Positions 27,192-38,663 are shown, counted from the first letter of the stretch. The stretch: DNA of 64,000 nt from Micromonosporaceae bacterium KJ-029 (GCA_005402585.1 BIFP01000021.1:124001-188000), one strand, 5' to 3'. Notes: a model not told the origin generated them from the sequence alone. Numbers and translations: made by a program.

Positions 27192-27325
27192 TCCGTTCGC
27201 TTGGGTGGGTCTGGGTGGTCGGGGTCCGTCCGTTCGCTTGGGGTGGGTCTCGGTGGTTGGGGTCCGTCCGTTTGCGGGGGTTGTGGGGGTGGGGCGTCGG
27301 TCGGTTGGCTCTGGGTGGGGCGGTG
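27192..27325 (+). repeat. G-rich minisatellite-like tract with quadruplex potential
   Basis: Two and a partial third unit of 37-38 bp begin with TCCGTTCGCTTGGG at 27192 and 27229, and TCCGTTTGC at 27267. Each contains runs such as GGGTGGGTCTGGGTGG, fitting the G3+N1-7 quadruplex rule on the plus strand. It fills the gap between convergent coaX and the methyltransferase gene. Confidence 0.6.
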
Positions 27326-27327
27326 GG

Positions 27328-28068
27328 TCAGGTTCGGTGGGTGCGGGCTACGAGGGTGCGGTAGGGGAGGTTGAGGGTTTCCTGTCCGAGTAGGGCCGGG
27401 TGGGTGTCGAGGAACTGGCGGACCTCGTGGTCCACTTCGGCCTGTCGTTCGGGAGTGGCGGTCAGGTAGTGGGAGCGGGTTCTGACCAGGCCCAGCAGGT
27501 CGTCGCGGGTCAGCGGGGTGGTGTGGGCGAACTCGGACCACTCGGGTGGCGTGAAGGCGTCGCCGAAGCCGGTCACGCCCTGGCGCAGCTCGTCGACGGT
27601 GTCCCCGATCTCGGCGATCCGGCTCAGTTCGGCCACCCAGGCGACCCGGTCGTCACGCAGGTTCCAGATCGGGGCGAAGACTCCGCCGGGCCGGAGCACC
27701 CGGGCGATCTCCGCGTGCGCCGGTCGCCGGTCGAACCAGTGGTACGCCTGGCCGGCGAGCACCGCGGCGGCGTACCCGTCGGGCAGCGGCATCGACTCGG
27801 CGCTGCCGGCCAGAACGCGTACGCCGGTGGTGGTCGCGGTCAGTTGGGCTCGCATTCCCGGGTCGGGCTCGACGGCCGTGACCTCGTGGCCCAGGGCGAG
27901 CAGTCCGCGGGTGACGATGCCGGTGCCGGCCGCCAGGTCCACCACCCGCGCTGACCGGTCGATCCCGTCGAGCGCCCACCTCAGGGCGGCCTCCGGATAT
28001 CGGGGTCGGAACCGGTCGTAATCGGCGGCGGCAGCTCCGAACGAGAGGGCCTGAGTGGGATCGGTCAT
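27328..28068 (-). CDS. Class I SAM-dependent methyltransferase
   Basis: 246 residues. VVDLAAGTGIVTRGLL (motif I, ~42-57), AVEPDPGM (motif II), GSAESMPLPDG and IARVLRPGG form a Rossmann methyltransferase of the Methyltransf_11 type. TAGCCT lies 7 nt before the ATG on the minus strand (28081-28076), indicating a leaderless start. Substrate is not evident; it is divergent from lysS and convergent with coaX. Confidence 0.85.
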   Translation of the reverse strand: MTDPTQALSFGAAAADYDRFRPRYPEAALRWALDGIDRSARVVDLAAGTGIVTRGLLALGHEVTAVEPDPGMRAQLTATTTGVRVLAGSAESMPLPDGYAAAVLAGQAYHWFDRRPAHAEIARVLRPGGVFAPIWNLRDDRVAWVAELSRIAEIGDTVDELRQGVTGFGDAFTPPEWSEFAHTTPLTRDDLLGLVRTRSHYLTATPERQAEVDHEVRQFLDTHPALLGQETLNLPYRTLVARTHRT

Positions 28069-28159
28069 GACGGGCAGGCTATCCAGTAACGGTCGGCTGG
28101 GCCCTTGAGTACGCTCGGGGCTTGACCCCGCCCGAATTCTCCCTCTGAGGAAGCGCGCC

Positions 28160-29668
28160 GTGACCCAGCAGAGCCCCGTGCCAGTCGACCCCGCCGACGA
28201 CCTTCCCGAGCAGATGAAGGTCCGCCGGGAGAAGCGGGACCGGATGCTCGCCGACGGTGTCGAGCCGTACCCGATCGGCTACCCGCGTACCAGCACCCTT
28301 GCCGAGCTGCGGGAGCGCTACGCGGACCTGCCCACCGACACCGCGACCGGCGACCAGGCCTCGGTCACCGGCCGGGTGATCTTCGTGCGGAACACCGGCA
28401 AGCTCTGCTTCGCCACCCTGCGCGACGGGGACGGCACGGAACTCCAGGCCATGCTGTCGCTGGACCGGGTCGGCGCGGAGCGGCTGGAGGACTGGAAGCG
28501 CCTGGTCGACCTCGGTGACCACGTCGGGGTCACCGGAGAGGTGATCACCAGCCGGCGGGGTGAGCTGTCGGTGCTCGCCGAGCAGTGGGCGGTCACCGCC
28601 AAGGCGCTGCGCCCGCTGCCGGTGGCGCACAAGCCGCTGAGCGAGGAGGCCCGGGTCCGGCAGCGCTACGTCGACCTGGTCGTCCGTCCGCAGGCGCGCC
28701 AGATGGTACGCACCCGCGCGGCGGCCGTACGTAGCCTGCGCGATTCACTGCACGGGCAGGGTTTCATCGAGGTGGAAACCCCGATGCTGCAGTTGCTGCA
28801 CGGTGGCGCGGCGGCCCGGCCTTTCGTGACCCACAGCAATGCACTCGACACTGATCTGTATCTTCGAATCGCGCCGGAACTGTTTCTCAAGCGCGCCGTG
28901 GTGGGCGGCGTCGAGCGAGTCTTCGAGATCAACCGCAACTTCCGTAATGAGGGCATCGACTCTTCGCACTCGCCGGAGTTCGCGATGCTGGAGGCGTACC
29001 AGGCGTACGGCGACTACGACACCATGGCCGAGTTGACCCGCAATCTCGTGCAGCGGGCGGCGACCGCGGTCAGCGGGTCGACGGTGGTGACGCACGCCGA
29101 CGGTCGGGAGTTCGACCTGGGCGGTGAGTGGCGTTCGGTGAGCCTGTTCGGGGTCCTTTCCGAGGCGCTCGGCGAGGAGGTCACCGTCCGTACCGAGCGG
29201 GCCCGTCTGGTCGAGTACGCGGAGAAGGTGGGCCTGGGCGTCGACCCCAAGTGGGGGCCGGGCAAGCTGGCCGAGGAACTGTTCGAGGAGTTGGTCGTAC
29301 CCGGTCTGCAGGCGCCCACCTTCGTGCGTGACTACCCGGAGGAGACCAGCCCGCTCACCCGGGGCCACCGCGACGAGCCGGGCCTGGCCGAGAAGTGGGA
29401 CCTGTACGTGCTCGGGTTCGAGCTGGCCACCGCGTACTCGGAGTTGGTCGACCCGGTGGTGCAGCGGGAACGGCTGGTCGGCCAGGCGCAACTGGCCGCC
29501 CGCGGGGACGACGAGGCGATGCGGCTGGACGAGGACTTTCTCCGGGCGATGGAGTACGGAATGCCGCCGGCCGGCGGCATGGGAATGGGAATCGATCGGC
29601 TCCTGATGGCGCTGACCGGCCTGGGAATTCGGGAAACCATCCTCTTCCCGTTGGTCCGCCCGGAGTAG
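28160..29668 (+). CDS. lysS: Lysyl-tRNA synthetase, class II
   Basis: 502 residues. The N-terminal OB-fold binds the anticodon ([19 protein letters not shown]). The class II catalytic core has motif 2 in [17 protein letters not shown] and motif 3 in [13 protein letters not shown]. The GTG start follows a GAGGAAG site. Its location just before lsr2 and clpC matches M. tuberculosis lysS (Rv3598c). Complete and of normal length. Confidence 0.96.
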   Translation: MTQQSPVPVDPADDLPEQMKVRREKRDRMLADGVEPYPIGYPRTSTLAELRERYADLPTDTATGDQASVTGRVIFVRNTGKLCFATLRDGDGTELQAMLSLDRVGAERLEDWKRLVDLGDHVGVTGEVITSRRGELSVLAEQWAVTAKALRPLPVAHKPLSEEARVRQRYVDLVVRPQARQMVRTRAAAVRSLRDSLHGQGFIEVETPMLQLLHGGAAARPFVTHSNALDTDLYLRIAPELFLKRAVVGGVERVFEINRNFRNEGIDSSHSPEFAMLEAYQAYGDYDTMAELTRNLVQRAATAVSGSTVVTHADGREFDLGGEWRSVSLFGVLSEALGEEVTVRTERARLVEYAEKVGLGVDPKWGPGKLAEELFEELVVPGLQAPTFVRDYPEETSPLTRGHRDEPGLAEKWDLYVLGFELATAYSELVDPVVQRERLVGQAQLAARGDDEAMRLDEDFLRAMEYGMPPAGGMGMGIDRLLMALTGLGIRETILFPLVRPE

Positions 29669-29704
29669 TCGTACGGAACTCTACCGGGTCGTTACCGCAT
29701 CCTA

Positions 29705-29756
29705 TTGACGCGGCAAGCATCTCACTTGTTATCGTGCTCCTGTTGTTAGCAGGAGC
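29705..29756 (+). promoter_or_regulatory. lsr2 promoter and 5' stem-loop
   Basis: TTGACG (29705-29710) and TTATCG (29729-29734, 18-nt spacer) or TATCGT form a likely promoter. Immediately after it GCTCCTG (29736-29742) and CAGGAGC (29750-29756) make a perfect 7-bp inverted repeat with a TTGTTAG loop. It overlaps the expected transcription start and ends 26 nt before the GTG. The tract is AT-rich for this genome, the kind of DNA Lsr2 itself prefers. Confidence 0.5.
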
Positions 29757-29782
29757 AACCCTGCTCGAAAGGAATGTGGGAC

Positions 29783-30133
29783 GTGGCCAAGCAGATCATT
29801 CACAAGCTGGTCGATGACCTGGACGGCGGGGACGCGGACGAGACCGTCAAGTTCGCGCTCGACGGCGTTCAGTACGAGATCGACCTGTCCGGTTCGAACG
29901 CCGAGAAATTGCGCGATGCATTCGCCAACTACATCGCTCACGGCACCAAGGTGGGGCGCGGCGGCGTGGTTGTCGGCGGGCGGGCCGCCCGCGGCCGGGG
30001 TGGCGCCACCGCCGACCGCGAGCAGAACAAGGCCATCCGGGCGTGGGCCCGCAAGGCCGGCAAGGACATCTCCGACCGGGGCCGGATCCCGCAGGAAATC
30101 GTCGACGAGTACCACGCTAAGGCCGGTCACTGA
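29783..30133 (+). CDS. lsr2: Nucleoid-associated protein Lsr2
   Basis: 116 residues. MAKQIIHKLVDDLDGG at the start is the dimerisation domain. The C-terminus carries the AT-hook-like RGR within DISDRGRIPQEI that binds the minor groove of AT-rich DNA. Lsr2 is the actinobacterial H-NS analogue and silences foreign AT-rich DNA. GTG 29783 is chosen because AAAGGA sits 9 nt upstream; an ATG at 29774 directly abuts that site. The Gly/Arg linker GGRAARGRGG is longer than in mycobacteria. Confidence 0.95.
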   Translation: MAKQIIHKLVDDLDGGDADETVKFALDGVQYEIDLSGSNAEKLRDAFANYIAHGTKVGRGGVVVGGRAARGRGGATADREQNKAIRAWARKAGKDISDRGRIPQEIVDEYHAKAGH

Positions 30134-30154
30134 GACCAGGCGCCTGACGTCCGC

Positions 30155-30188
30155 GACGCCGGCCCGGAGCACCCTCCGGGCCGGCGTC
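30155..30188 (+). terminator. Terminator after lsr2
   Basis: A perfect 14-bp inverted repeat GACGCCGGCCCGGA / complement with a 6-nt loop begins 21 bp after the lsr2 stop. There is no T-run, as is usual in GC-rich actinobacteria. Confidence 0.7.
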
Positions 30189-30222
30189 GCCGTGTCCGGG
30201 ACTATTTCCGGTAGGTCGGCCG

Positions 30223-30253
30223 TTGTCCACAGCCGGTGGATGTCTTGTCCACA
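30223..30253 (+). promoter_or_regulatory. Pair of DnaA boxes upstream of clpC
   Basis: TTGTCCACA, the actinobacterial DnaA-box consensus, occurs perfectly at 30223-30231 and 30245-30253 in the same orientation, 22 bp apart (two helical turns). A weaker inverted match TGTGGGCGG follows at about 30258. The rest of the 436-bp gap between lsr2 and clpC contains the lsr2 terminator and no convincing gene. A possible -10 for clpC is TAGAGT near 30463. Confidence 0.6.
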
Positions 30254-30569
30254 ACCTGTGGGCGGCGTCGGAGGGATGCCGTCCGCTGCCGGGACGCCTC
30301 CGTGTGGCGCTCCTGGCGGCCCACGGCTGCCGGCCGAATTTCGCTCTGCGCGTACAGGCACCAGGCCCGGAACACCCGTTGAGCGTGGATGGTTGTGCAA
30401 AACGACGCGTACCGGGCCTACGGCACCGACACACGAGGTCAGCCGAGTCGGTTCGCGGCGATAGAGTAATGAGGCGCGGACGCCCGTCCCGGGCGCTCGC
30501 GTATCCGGCCCCGCCGAGAGTCTTGACCACCAAGATCGAGTGCGCACGGCACGTGAGGAGCACGAGGGC

Positions 30570-33104
<2,535 letters not shown>

Positions 33105-33136
33105 GTCGTCAGCTGGTCAGATCAGATCAGATCGAC

Positions 33137-33168
33137 GGCGGCCCGGTGGCACCTGCCACCGGGCCGCC
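33137..33168 (+). terminator. Terminator after clpC
   Basis: A perfect 15-bp stem, GGCGGCCCGGTGGCA and its complement, with a 2-nt loop begins 33 bp after the clpC stop and is followed by GCCTTTCT. Confidence 0.75.
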
Positions 33169-33373
33169 GCCTTTCTCGCCCTTCCGGCCCCCCTCCGCCC
33201 CGCTCTCGCCCGCTACGGCCGATTCGCCATACCGATCCCGTGACACCGCCGGTGGGACGACCGGGAGTGCCTGGGCGAATTGTCCGGTCAATCGCCGGCT
33301 CGGTCACCTCGCGTAGGAAGTGGGGAGTTGGCCGGCGCGCTGTGGTCGCCGTCACAGATGGCCGGGGCATGGG

Positions 33374-33545
33374 GCGGTACCAGGGGTCGTTGTACCCCGA
33401 TAACCGCATGGCCCTAAACAGCCGGGGCCGCGGCCACACTGCCCGACAGAGGCGTGGAGGAGATCCGGCCGCTGGGAATCGGGGGCGAGCTGGCTCGGTT
33501 GCACACCGGGACGCCAGCTGGGCCTGAGCCAGGCACCGGTTTTTC
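33374..33545 (+). promoter_or_regulatory. Structured leader upstream of the C39-like gene
   Basis: The 516-bp gap between clpC and the next gene holds no convincing ORF but several hairpins. GCGGT-acca-GGGGT loop ACCCC-gata-ACCGC spans 33374-33407. AGCTGGC (33488-33494) pairs with GCCAGCT (33513-33519) around an inner CGGT/ACCG. GCCTG-AGC-CAGGC at about 33522 is followed by ACCGGTTTTT. The last resembles an intrinsic terminator placed 75 nt before the start codon. No known riboswitch consensus was recognised. Confidence 0.4.
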
Positions 33546-33620
33546 CTTCCGACGCGGTAACCGCACCCATCCATTGCTCCGGGTGTCGTGTCGATCCCCC
33601 CGACCTGGAAGGTGACGATC

Positions 33621-34274
33621 ATGACTGCTCTTATCCGTAAGGCCGCCCTGACCGCCGCCGGCGCCGTCTTCGCCGGTGGGATCATCGCCGGCCCGATGGG
33701 CGCGATCGCCGCTCCGCAGAACACCGCCAGCCCGCTGTCCGCGCTGACCGAGCGCGGGCACGGCAAGGGTGAGCGGCAGCTGAACGTGCGCTACGAGGCC
33801 CAGCCGAACTTCTACTACTGTGGGCCGGCCGCCGTACGCAATGCCCTGACCACCATGGACAAGAACGTCTCGCAGGACGATCTGGCCACGGAGATGGGCA
33901 CCACCGAGAACGGCACCGACTCGGCGCACCAGACCACCAGGGCCCTCAACGAGAGGACCGGCAAGGACGTCTACCGCACCGTGGAGATTCCGGGCCGGAG
34001 CGCCGACGACGGACAGACCGACCGGCTGCGCGGCGACATCGTCCGCGCCGTCGATGACGGCCGAAGCGTGGTGGCCAACGTCATCGGCACCGCCGTCGAC
34101 ACCGACGGGGTGAGCCACTCCTTCGAGGGCGGCCACTACATCTCGGTGACCGGCTACCGGGACAACGGCGACCAGGCGAAGATCGCTGACTCGGCCAACC
34201 CCGCCCAGGCCGAGTACTGGATCAGCACCGACACGCTGGCCGACTGGGTCGCCAGCCGCGGCTACTCCGCCTGA
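33621..34274 (+). CDS. Secreted C39-like papain-fold protein
   Basis: 217 residues. A signal peptide (TALIRKAALTAAGAVFAGG, AIAAP cleavage-like site) precedes a Peptidase_C39-like domain: catalytic Cys67 in FYYCGPAAVRNAL, His near 172 in GGHYISVTGY and IADSANP for the third residue. Such actinobacterial proteins act outside the cell; substrate unknown. GGAAGG is 8 nt before the ATG at 33621. The long structured leader suggests control after transcription. Confidence 0.75.
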   Translation: MTALIRKAALTAAGAVFAGGIIAGPMGAIAAPQNTASPLSALTERGHGKGERQLNVRYEAQPNFYYCGPAAVRNALTTMDKNVSQDDLATEMGTTENGTDSAHQTTRALNERTGKDVYRTVEIPGRSADDGQTDRLRGDIVRAVDDGRSVVANVIGTAVDTDGVSHSFEGGHYISVTGYRDNGDQAKIADSANPAQAEYWISTDTLADWVASRGYSA

Positions 34275-34291
34275 CCGCTCAGAACAGCGAA

Positions 34292-34329
34292 CGACAGGGC
34301 CGGCCCCGCACCCGGGGCCGGCCCTGTCG
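34292..34329 (+). terminator. Terminator after the C39-like gene
   Basis: Perfect 16-bp inverted repeat CGACAGGGCCGGCCCC / complement with a GCACCC loop, 17 bp after the stop. A degenerate second copy of its right arm (GGGCCGGCCGTGTCGCG) follows about 38 bp later. Confidence 0.75.
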
Positions 34330-34489
34330 CATTCCACACCTGGCGGCCGGCCCTTCCCGCACCCTAGGGCCGGCCGTGTCGCGTCCCACCCGGGATCGGG
34401 CCGCTGGCGGGCCACCTCCGCCAAGGCCCTGGTGAGGGATCGGGCCACTTGCGCCCGGCCCTGGCGACGGGCGGGCCACCGGGAACGGG

Positions 34490-35404
34490 TCAGCTGGCCA
34501 CCGGTGCTGGCGGGCCGTCGCCGATCAGGCGGAACGACGTCTCGCCGACCGGCTCGACCAGTCCGTCGGTGACCAGACCGGCCAGGGCCCGGGCACGTTG
34601 CGTGTCGTCGGCCCACACCTGGTCCAGACGCTGATGCGGCACCGGCCCGGTCGCCTCCCGGAGTACCCCGAGCAGCAGGCCGCGTACCTGGCGGTCGGTG
34701 CCCGCGTACCGCTGCGGGCGGCGGGTCGGGCCGGCCGGGGCGACCTGTCCCGCGGCCCGCCAGGCGCAGATCGCCTCGACCGGGCACGCGTCGCAGCGGG
34801 GCGAGCGGGCGGTGCAGACCATCGCGCCCAGCTCCATGATGGCCGCACTGGCCAGGGCGGCGGCGGCCGGCTCCAGGGGTAGCAGCTCCTCGGTGGCGAC
34901 CAGGTCGGCGGGCCGGGTGGCCGGGCCGGCGTCGGGTTCTCCGGCCACCGCCCGGCAGACCACCCGACGTACGTTGGTGTCGACCACCGGATGCCGCTGG
35001 CCGTACGCGAAGGCGGCCACCGCCCGTGCCGTGTACGTGCCGACGCCGGGCAGGGCGAGCAACTGCTCCAGCCGGTCCGGCACCTCGCCGCCGTGCCGCT
35101 CCACGATGGCCGCCGCGCACTCCCGCAGTCGTACCGCCCGGCGGGGGTAGCCGAGCCGCCCCCACATGCGGATCGCCTCGGCCGGGCTGTCCTCGGCCAG
35201 CGCGGCCGGTGTCGGCCAGCGACTCAGCCAGGCGTGCCAGGCGGGCAGCACCCGGACCACCGGGGTCTGCTGGAGCATGACCTCGCTGACCAGGATCGCC
35301 CATGGGCTCACGTCGGGCTCGCGCCACGGCAGGTCCCGGGCGTTCTGCTCGTACCACCGGCTCACCCGTCCGGCGAATGTGGGTTCCGTCATCGCGCCGC
35401 CCAT
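34490..35404 (-). CDS. mutY: Adenine DNA glycosylase
   Basis: 304 residues (300 if ATG 35392 is used). It removes A mispaired with 8-oxoG. SEVMLQQTPV carries the catalytic Glu, ALPGVGTYTARAVAAFA is the helix-hairpin-helix, VDTNVRR has the catalytic Asp, and C-x6-C-x2-C-x5-C (CTARSPRCDACPVEAIC) is the 4Fe-4S loop. The C-terminal NUDIX-like 8-oxoG recognition domain is short or absent, as in mycobacterial MutY. Confidence 0.95.
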   Translation of the reverse strand: MGGAMTEPTFAGRVSRWYEQNARDLPWREPDVSPWAILVSEVMLQQTPVVRVLPAWHAWLSRWPTPAALAEDSPAEAIRMWGRLGYPRRAVRLRECAAAIVERHGGEVPDRLEQLLALPGVGTYTARAVAAFAYGQRHPVVDTNVRRVVCRAVAGEPDAGPATRPADLVATEELLPLEPAAAALASAAIMELGAMVCTARSPRCDACPVEAICAWRAAGQVAPAGPTRRPQRYAGTDRQVRGLLLGVLREATGPVPHQRLDQVWADDTQRARALAGLVTDGLVEPVGETSFRLIGDGPPAPVAS

Positions 35405-35487
35405 GGTGTCACGCGTGGTGGTCCCGATGATTGGAGGTCCGGGCGGGCCGCAGCCAGCGGCGCGCGTTGATCGGGGAGAATGCCCGG

Positions 35488-36000
35488 ATGAACGAGCTCG
35501 CGATCACCGTCATCGGCCGGGACCGGCCCGGCATCGTGGCCGACGTCGCCGAGGTGCTTGCCCGGCTCGGGGCCAACCTCACCGACAGCACGATGACCCG
35601 GCTGCGGGGGCACTTCGCGATGACCCTGATCTGCGTGGGCCCGACCGCCCCCGAGGTCGAGGCCGCGCTGGCCCCACTCGCCGGCGACGGCCAACTGCTG
35701 GCGACCGTACGCGCGGTGACGCCCGACGGCGAGACCGCTCCGGCCGGCGAGCCGTACGTGATGGCGGTGCACGGCGCGGACCGGATGGGCATTGTGGCCG
35801 CGATGACCCGGGTGCTGGCCGACGTCGGTGGCAACGTCACCGACCTGAGTACCCGGCTGGCGGGAACGCTCTACGTGGTGGTCGCCGAGGTCGACCTGCC
35901 GCCCGGAGCGGCCGAGGGGCTCGCCGACCGGTTGGCCGACGCCGCCGCCGGCCTGGGCGTGGAGGTCACCCTCCGACGAGCTGAACCGGATCTGCTGTGA
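35488..36000 (+). CDS. Double ACT-domain protein, GcvR-like
   Basis: 170 residues made of two ACT domains: AITVIGRDRPGIVADVAEVL (residues 4-23) and VMAVHGADRMGIVAAMTRVL (about 91-110). GcvR-type proteins sense amino acids and regulate glycine cleavage genes, but the ligand cannot be read here. GAGAAT lies 6 nt before the ATG, consistent with a leaderless start. Its end overlaps the peptide deformylase start (GTGA). Confidence 0.8.
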   Translation: MNELAITVIGRDRPGIVADVAEVLARLGANLTDSTMTRLRGHFAMTLICVGPTAPEVEAALAPLAGDGQLLATVRAVTPDGETAPAGEPYVMAVHGADRMGIVAAMTRVLADVGGNVTDLSTRLAGTLYVVVAEVDLPPGAAEGLADRLADAAAGLGVEVTLRRAEPDLL

Positions 36001-36590
36001 CCGGCCAGGCGGACGGGTCGGACCTCGAACCACAGGCGGAGACGTACGCCGGCCTCGGCGACTGGACGCCGGAGTCGCTGGGTGCCGGTCGCGTGCTACC
36101 GGTGGTGTCCGCCCCGAACATGGTGCTCAGCCGGGCGGGTACGGAGGTCGACCCGACCGCCGGGGAGACCGTCCAGTTGGCAGCCGACCTGATCGCCACC
36201 ATGCGGGTGTCGCCCGGCTGCGTCGGCCTGGCCGCCCCGCAGGTGGGGGTGGGCGCGCAGGTGTTCGCGGTGAACGTCACCGGGCATTCCAAGGCGGTAA
36301 CCGTGCACGGCACGTTCGTGCTCTGCAACGCCCGGGTGGTCGAGGCGACCCGGTGGAAGGCGGGCCGGGAGGGGTGCATGTCGGTGCCGGACCTGACCGG
36401 TGACGTCAAGCGCGCGAGCCGGCTGGTGGTCGAGGGCGCGTTGCCGGGCAGCGGCAAGTCCGTACGCTTGGTGACGGACGGTTTTGAGGCGCGCGCCCTG
36501 CAACACGAGATCGACCACTGCGGGGGCCTGCTCTTCCTGGACCGGGTGGCCGGGGCCCACGCGATCTATCAGCGCAAGGTCTACCTCTGA
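35997..36590 (+). CDS. def: Peptide deformylase
   Basis: 197 residues. The three metal-site motifs are intact apart from minor changes: CVGLAAPQ (motif 1, G-x-G-L-A-A-P-Q type), REGCMS with metal-ligand Cys127 (motif 2), and HEIDH with His170, Glu171 and His174 (motif 3). It removes the N-formyl group from new proteins. The ~35-residue N-terminal extension is longer than in the standard enzyme. Coupled to the ACT gene by a 4-bp overlap. Confidence 0.93.
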   Translation: MTGQADGSDLEPQAETYAGLGDWTPESLGAGRVLPVVSAPNMVLSRAGTEVDPTAGETVQLAADLIATMRVSPGCVGLAAPQVGVGAQVFAVNVTGHSKAVTVHGTFVLCNARVVEATRWKAGREGCMSVPDLTGDVKRASRLVVEGALPGSGKSVRLVTDGFEARALQHEIDHCGGLLFLDRVAGAHAIYQRKVYL

Positions 36591-36737
36591 GCCGGTCGAC
36601 CCGTTACCGTCGGTGACCCTCCGGTGCCGACCGTCGCTTCCACTGTCCCGAATGGAGAGTCGGTACCGATGGGACGTGCGGGCCTCGGCGCGTCGCTACC
36701 GTCCGTCGCGCGTGCCGCCGCTACGGTTGGGGGCATC

Positions 36738-37460
36738 ATGCGTCTGACGGTCGGCCCCCTGTCTCCCGCCGTGTACTGGCGGCGTCGCGCCGTCGTGCTC
36801 GGCGCGGTCCTGCTCTTCCTTGTCGTCCTGCTGTACTCGTGTACTGGTTCGGGCGGCGGCGCCGACGCGACCGGTAACGGCCAACCCGATCCGGGTGCGT
36901 CGTCCGGCACGCCGGAGCCCACCGGGTCGGTGCTGACCCCGCAGACCGGCTCGCCCCCGTCGGGGGACGCCGGGGCCGGCCCGTCCGCACCCGTGGAGGA
37001 GCCGTCGACCGAGCCGAGCCTCAGCAACGACCCGCCGGAGTCGAACACGCCGGTGGCCGACGAGGGCACCTGCACGGATGCGGAGCTCGCGGTGACCGCG
37101 GTGGCCCTGCCGGCAGAGGTCGTCCGTGGTGCCGCCGTCGACCTGCACCTCAAGGTGCGTAACCGGTCGGAACGGACGTGCAGCCGGGACGTCGGCGCGG
37201 ACGCGCAGGAGATCTTCATCAAGTCCGGCGCCGAGGTGGTCTGGTCGTCGGACAAATGCGGCACCGGCTCCGGGTCGGCCGTGCAGTCCTTCACCTCGGG
37301 GTTCGAGCGCGCCTACCGGGTCGGCTGGAACGGCAAGAACAGCAGCCGGTGCGCCGACGGGCTGGCGAACGGTCCCACCGCCGCGGCCGGGACGTACGAG
37401 GTCTTCGCGCGGGTCGGCACCAAACTGAGCCAGCCGGCCAAGCTCGTCCTGACCAACTGA
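36738..37460 (+). CDS. Membrane-anchored extracellular protein, DUF4232-like
   Basis: 240 residues. One N-terminal transmembrane helix (about 18-35, ending in LLYSC) is followed by a Gly/Ser/Pro/Thr-rich linker to ~110. A compact beta-rich domain follows (CTDAELAVTAVALPAEVVRG through VLTN) with three cysteines likely forming disulfides. TACGGT sits 10 nt before the ATG. No enzymatic motif. The gene converges with disA and shares a terminator with it. Confidence 0.65.
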   Translation: MRLTVGPLSPAVYWRRRAVVLGAVLLFLVVLLYSCTGSGGGADATGNGQPDPGASSGTPEPTGSVLTPQTGSPPSGDAGAGPSAPVEEPSTEPSLSNDPPESNTPVADEGTCTDAELAVTAVALPAEVVRGAAVDLHLKVRNRSERTCSRDVGADAQEIFIKSGAEVVWSSDKCGTGSGSAVQSFTSGFERAYRVGWNGKNSSRCADGLANGPTAAAGTYEVFARVGTKLSQPAKLVLTN

Positions 37461-37488
37461 CCGTGCCCGCCGCGGCGGGCACGGTCAG
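37457..37488. terminator. Bidirectional terminator spanning both stop codons
   Basis: A perfect 15-bp inverted repeat CTGACCGTGCCCGCC / complement with a 2-nt loop contains the TGA stops of both the plus-strand gene (37458-37460) and disA (37487-37485) symmetrically. Confidence 0.8.
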
Positions 37489-38663
37489 ACGTAGCGCTCC
37501 AGGATGGACGCTTCGGCGAGCCGGGACAGCCCCTCGCGTACGCCGCGGGCCCGCGCGTCGCCGACGCCCTCGACCGCCTGGAGGTCCTCCACCGTGGCGC
37601 CCAGCAGCCGCTGGAGGCTGCCAAAGTGCACCACCAGCCGGTCCACCACGGCTACCGGCAGCCGGGGCACCTTGGCCAGCAGCCGGAAGCCCCGGGGACT
37701 GACCGCCGCGTCCAGCGCGTCGGAGGCGGCCGGGTAGCCGATCGCCTTGGCGACCGAGACCAGATCGATCAGCTCGGTGGCGCTGAGCAGATCCAGCTCG
37801 ACCAGGGCCTCGTCGAGGGTGCGGGACTTCCGGCCGGTGGGCAGGTAGTCCCGGATGACCAGGGTGCGGTCGGCGTCGACGCCGGCCATCAGCTCGTCCA
37901 GTTGGAGGGCGAGCAGTCGGCCGTCGGTGCCCAACTCCACCACGTATCCGGCGATCTCGTCGGCGATCCGGCGGACCATCTCCAGCCGCTGCACCACGGC
38001 CACCGCGTCACGCACGGTGACCAGATCCTCGATCTCCAGGGCGGAGAGCGTGCCGGAGACCTCGTCCAGCCGGAGCTTGTACCGCTCCAGGGTGGCCAGC
38101 GCCTGGTTGGCCCGGGACAGGATCGCCGCCGAGTCGTCCAGCACGTGCCGCTGGCCATTGACGTAGAGGCTGATGATCCGCATGGACTGACTGACCGAGA
38201 TCACCGGGTAGCCGGTCTGCCGGGCGACCCGCTCCGCCGTGCGGTGCCGGGTGCCCGACTCCTCGGTCGGGATGGTCGGGTCGGGCATCAGGTGCACCGC
38301 CGCCCGGACGATCCGGGTGCCGTCGCTGGAGAGCACGACCGCGCCGTCCATCTTGCACAACTCGCGGACCCGGGTCGCGGAGAACTCGACGTCCAGCGGG
38401 AAACCGCCGGTGCACAACCCCTCGACCACCTTGTCGTAGCCGAGCACGATCAGCGCGCCCGTCCGGCCGCGGAGGATGCGCTCCAGGCCGTCGCGCAGTG
38501 CGGTGCCTGGTGCCATCAGGGCCAGATTGGCGCGCAGCGGGTCGCCGGCGCTGCCTCCTCCGGTCACGCTGACGCTGATCGGACGGGCGGGCGAGCCCAC
38601 GGCACCGGTGCGGGCGTGGGGTGTCGCGCCGGCAGGCTTGGTGGTGTCGCGGTCGACTGGCAC
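37485..38663 (-). CDS. disA: DNA integrity scanning diadenylate cyclase DisA
   Basis: About 392 residues. The DAC domain that makes c-di-AMP has DGA in [11 protein letters not shown] and RHRTAE, both needed for catalysis. A linker helix region and C-terminal helix-hairpin-helix ([15 protein letters not shown]) for branched DNA follow. GTG 38663 is preferred over 38669 because TAGACT (38675-38670) is 6 nt upstream, the leaderless pattern. The N-terminus is ~35 residues longer than in Bacillus. It follows radA on the same strand, as in M. tuberculosis. Confidence 0.94.
   Translation of the reverse strand: MPVDRDTTKPAGATPHARTGAVGSPARPISVSVTGGGSAGDPLRANLALMAPGTALRDGLERILRGRTGALIVLGYDKVVEGLCTGGFPLDVEFSATRVRELCKMDGAVVLSSDGTRIVRAAVHLMPDPTIPTEESGTRHRTAERVARQTGYPVISVSQSMRIISLYVNGQRHVLDDSAAILSRANQALATLERYKLRLDEVSGTLSALEIEDLVTVRDAVAVVQRLEMVRRIADEIAGYVVELGTDGRLLALQLDELMAGVDADRTLVIRDYLPTGRKSRTLDEALVELDLLSATELIDLVSVAKAIGYPAASDALDAAVSPRGFRLLAKVPRLPVAVVDRLVVHFGSLQRLLGATVEDLQAVEGVGDARARGVREGLSRLAEASILERYV

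Noticed and set aside
30134..30569. ClgR operator for clpC
   Set aside because: Only a half-site-like GTTCGC near 30450 was seen, without the inverted partner.
33250..33620. c-di-AMP (ydaO) or c-di-GMP riboswitch before the secreted C39-like gene
   Set aside because: The conserved GGGGACCCA and GGGGTGAA blocks of ydaO and the GCAAAGCC block of GEMM were not found; only generic hairpins are present.
35200..36600. tRNA or rRNA genes anywhere in the window
   Set aside because: No cloverleaf with GTTCRANNC and CCA-end features was recognised in the intergenic regions examined; small gaps make them unlikely.
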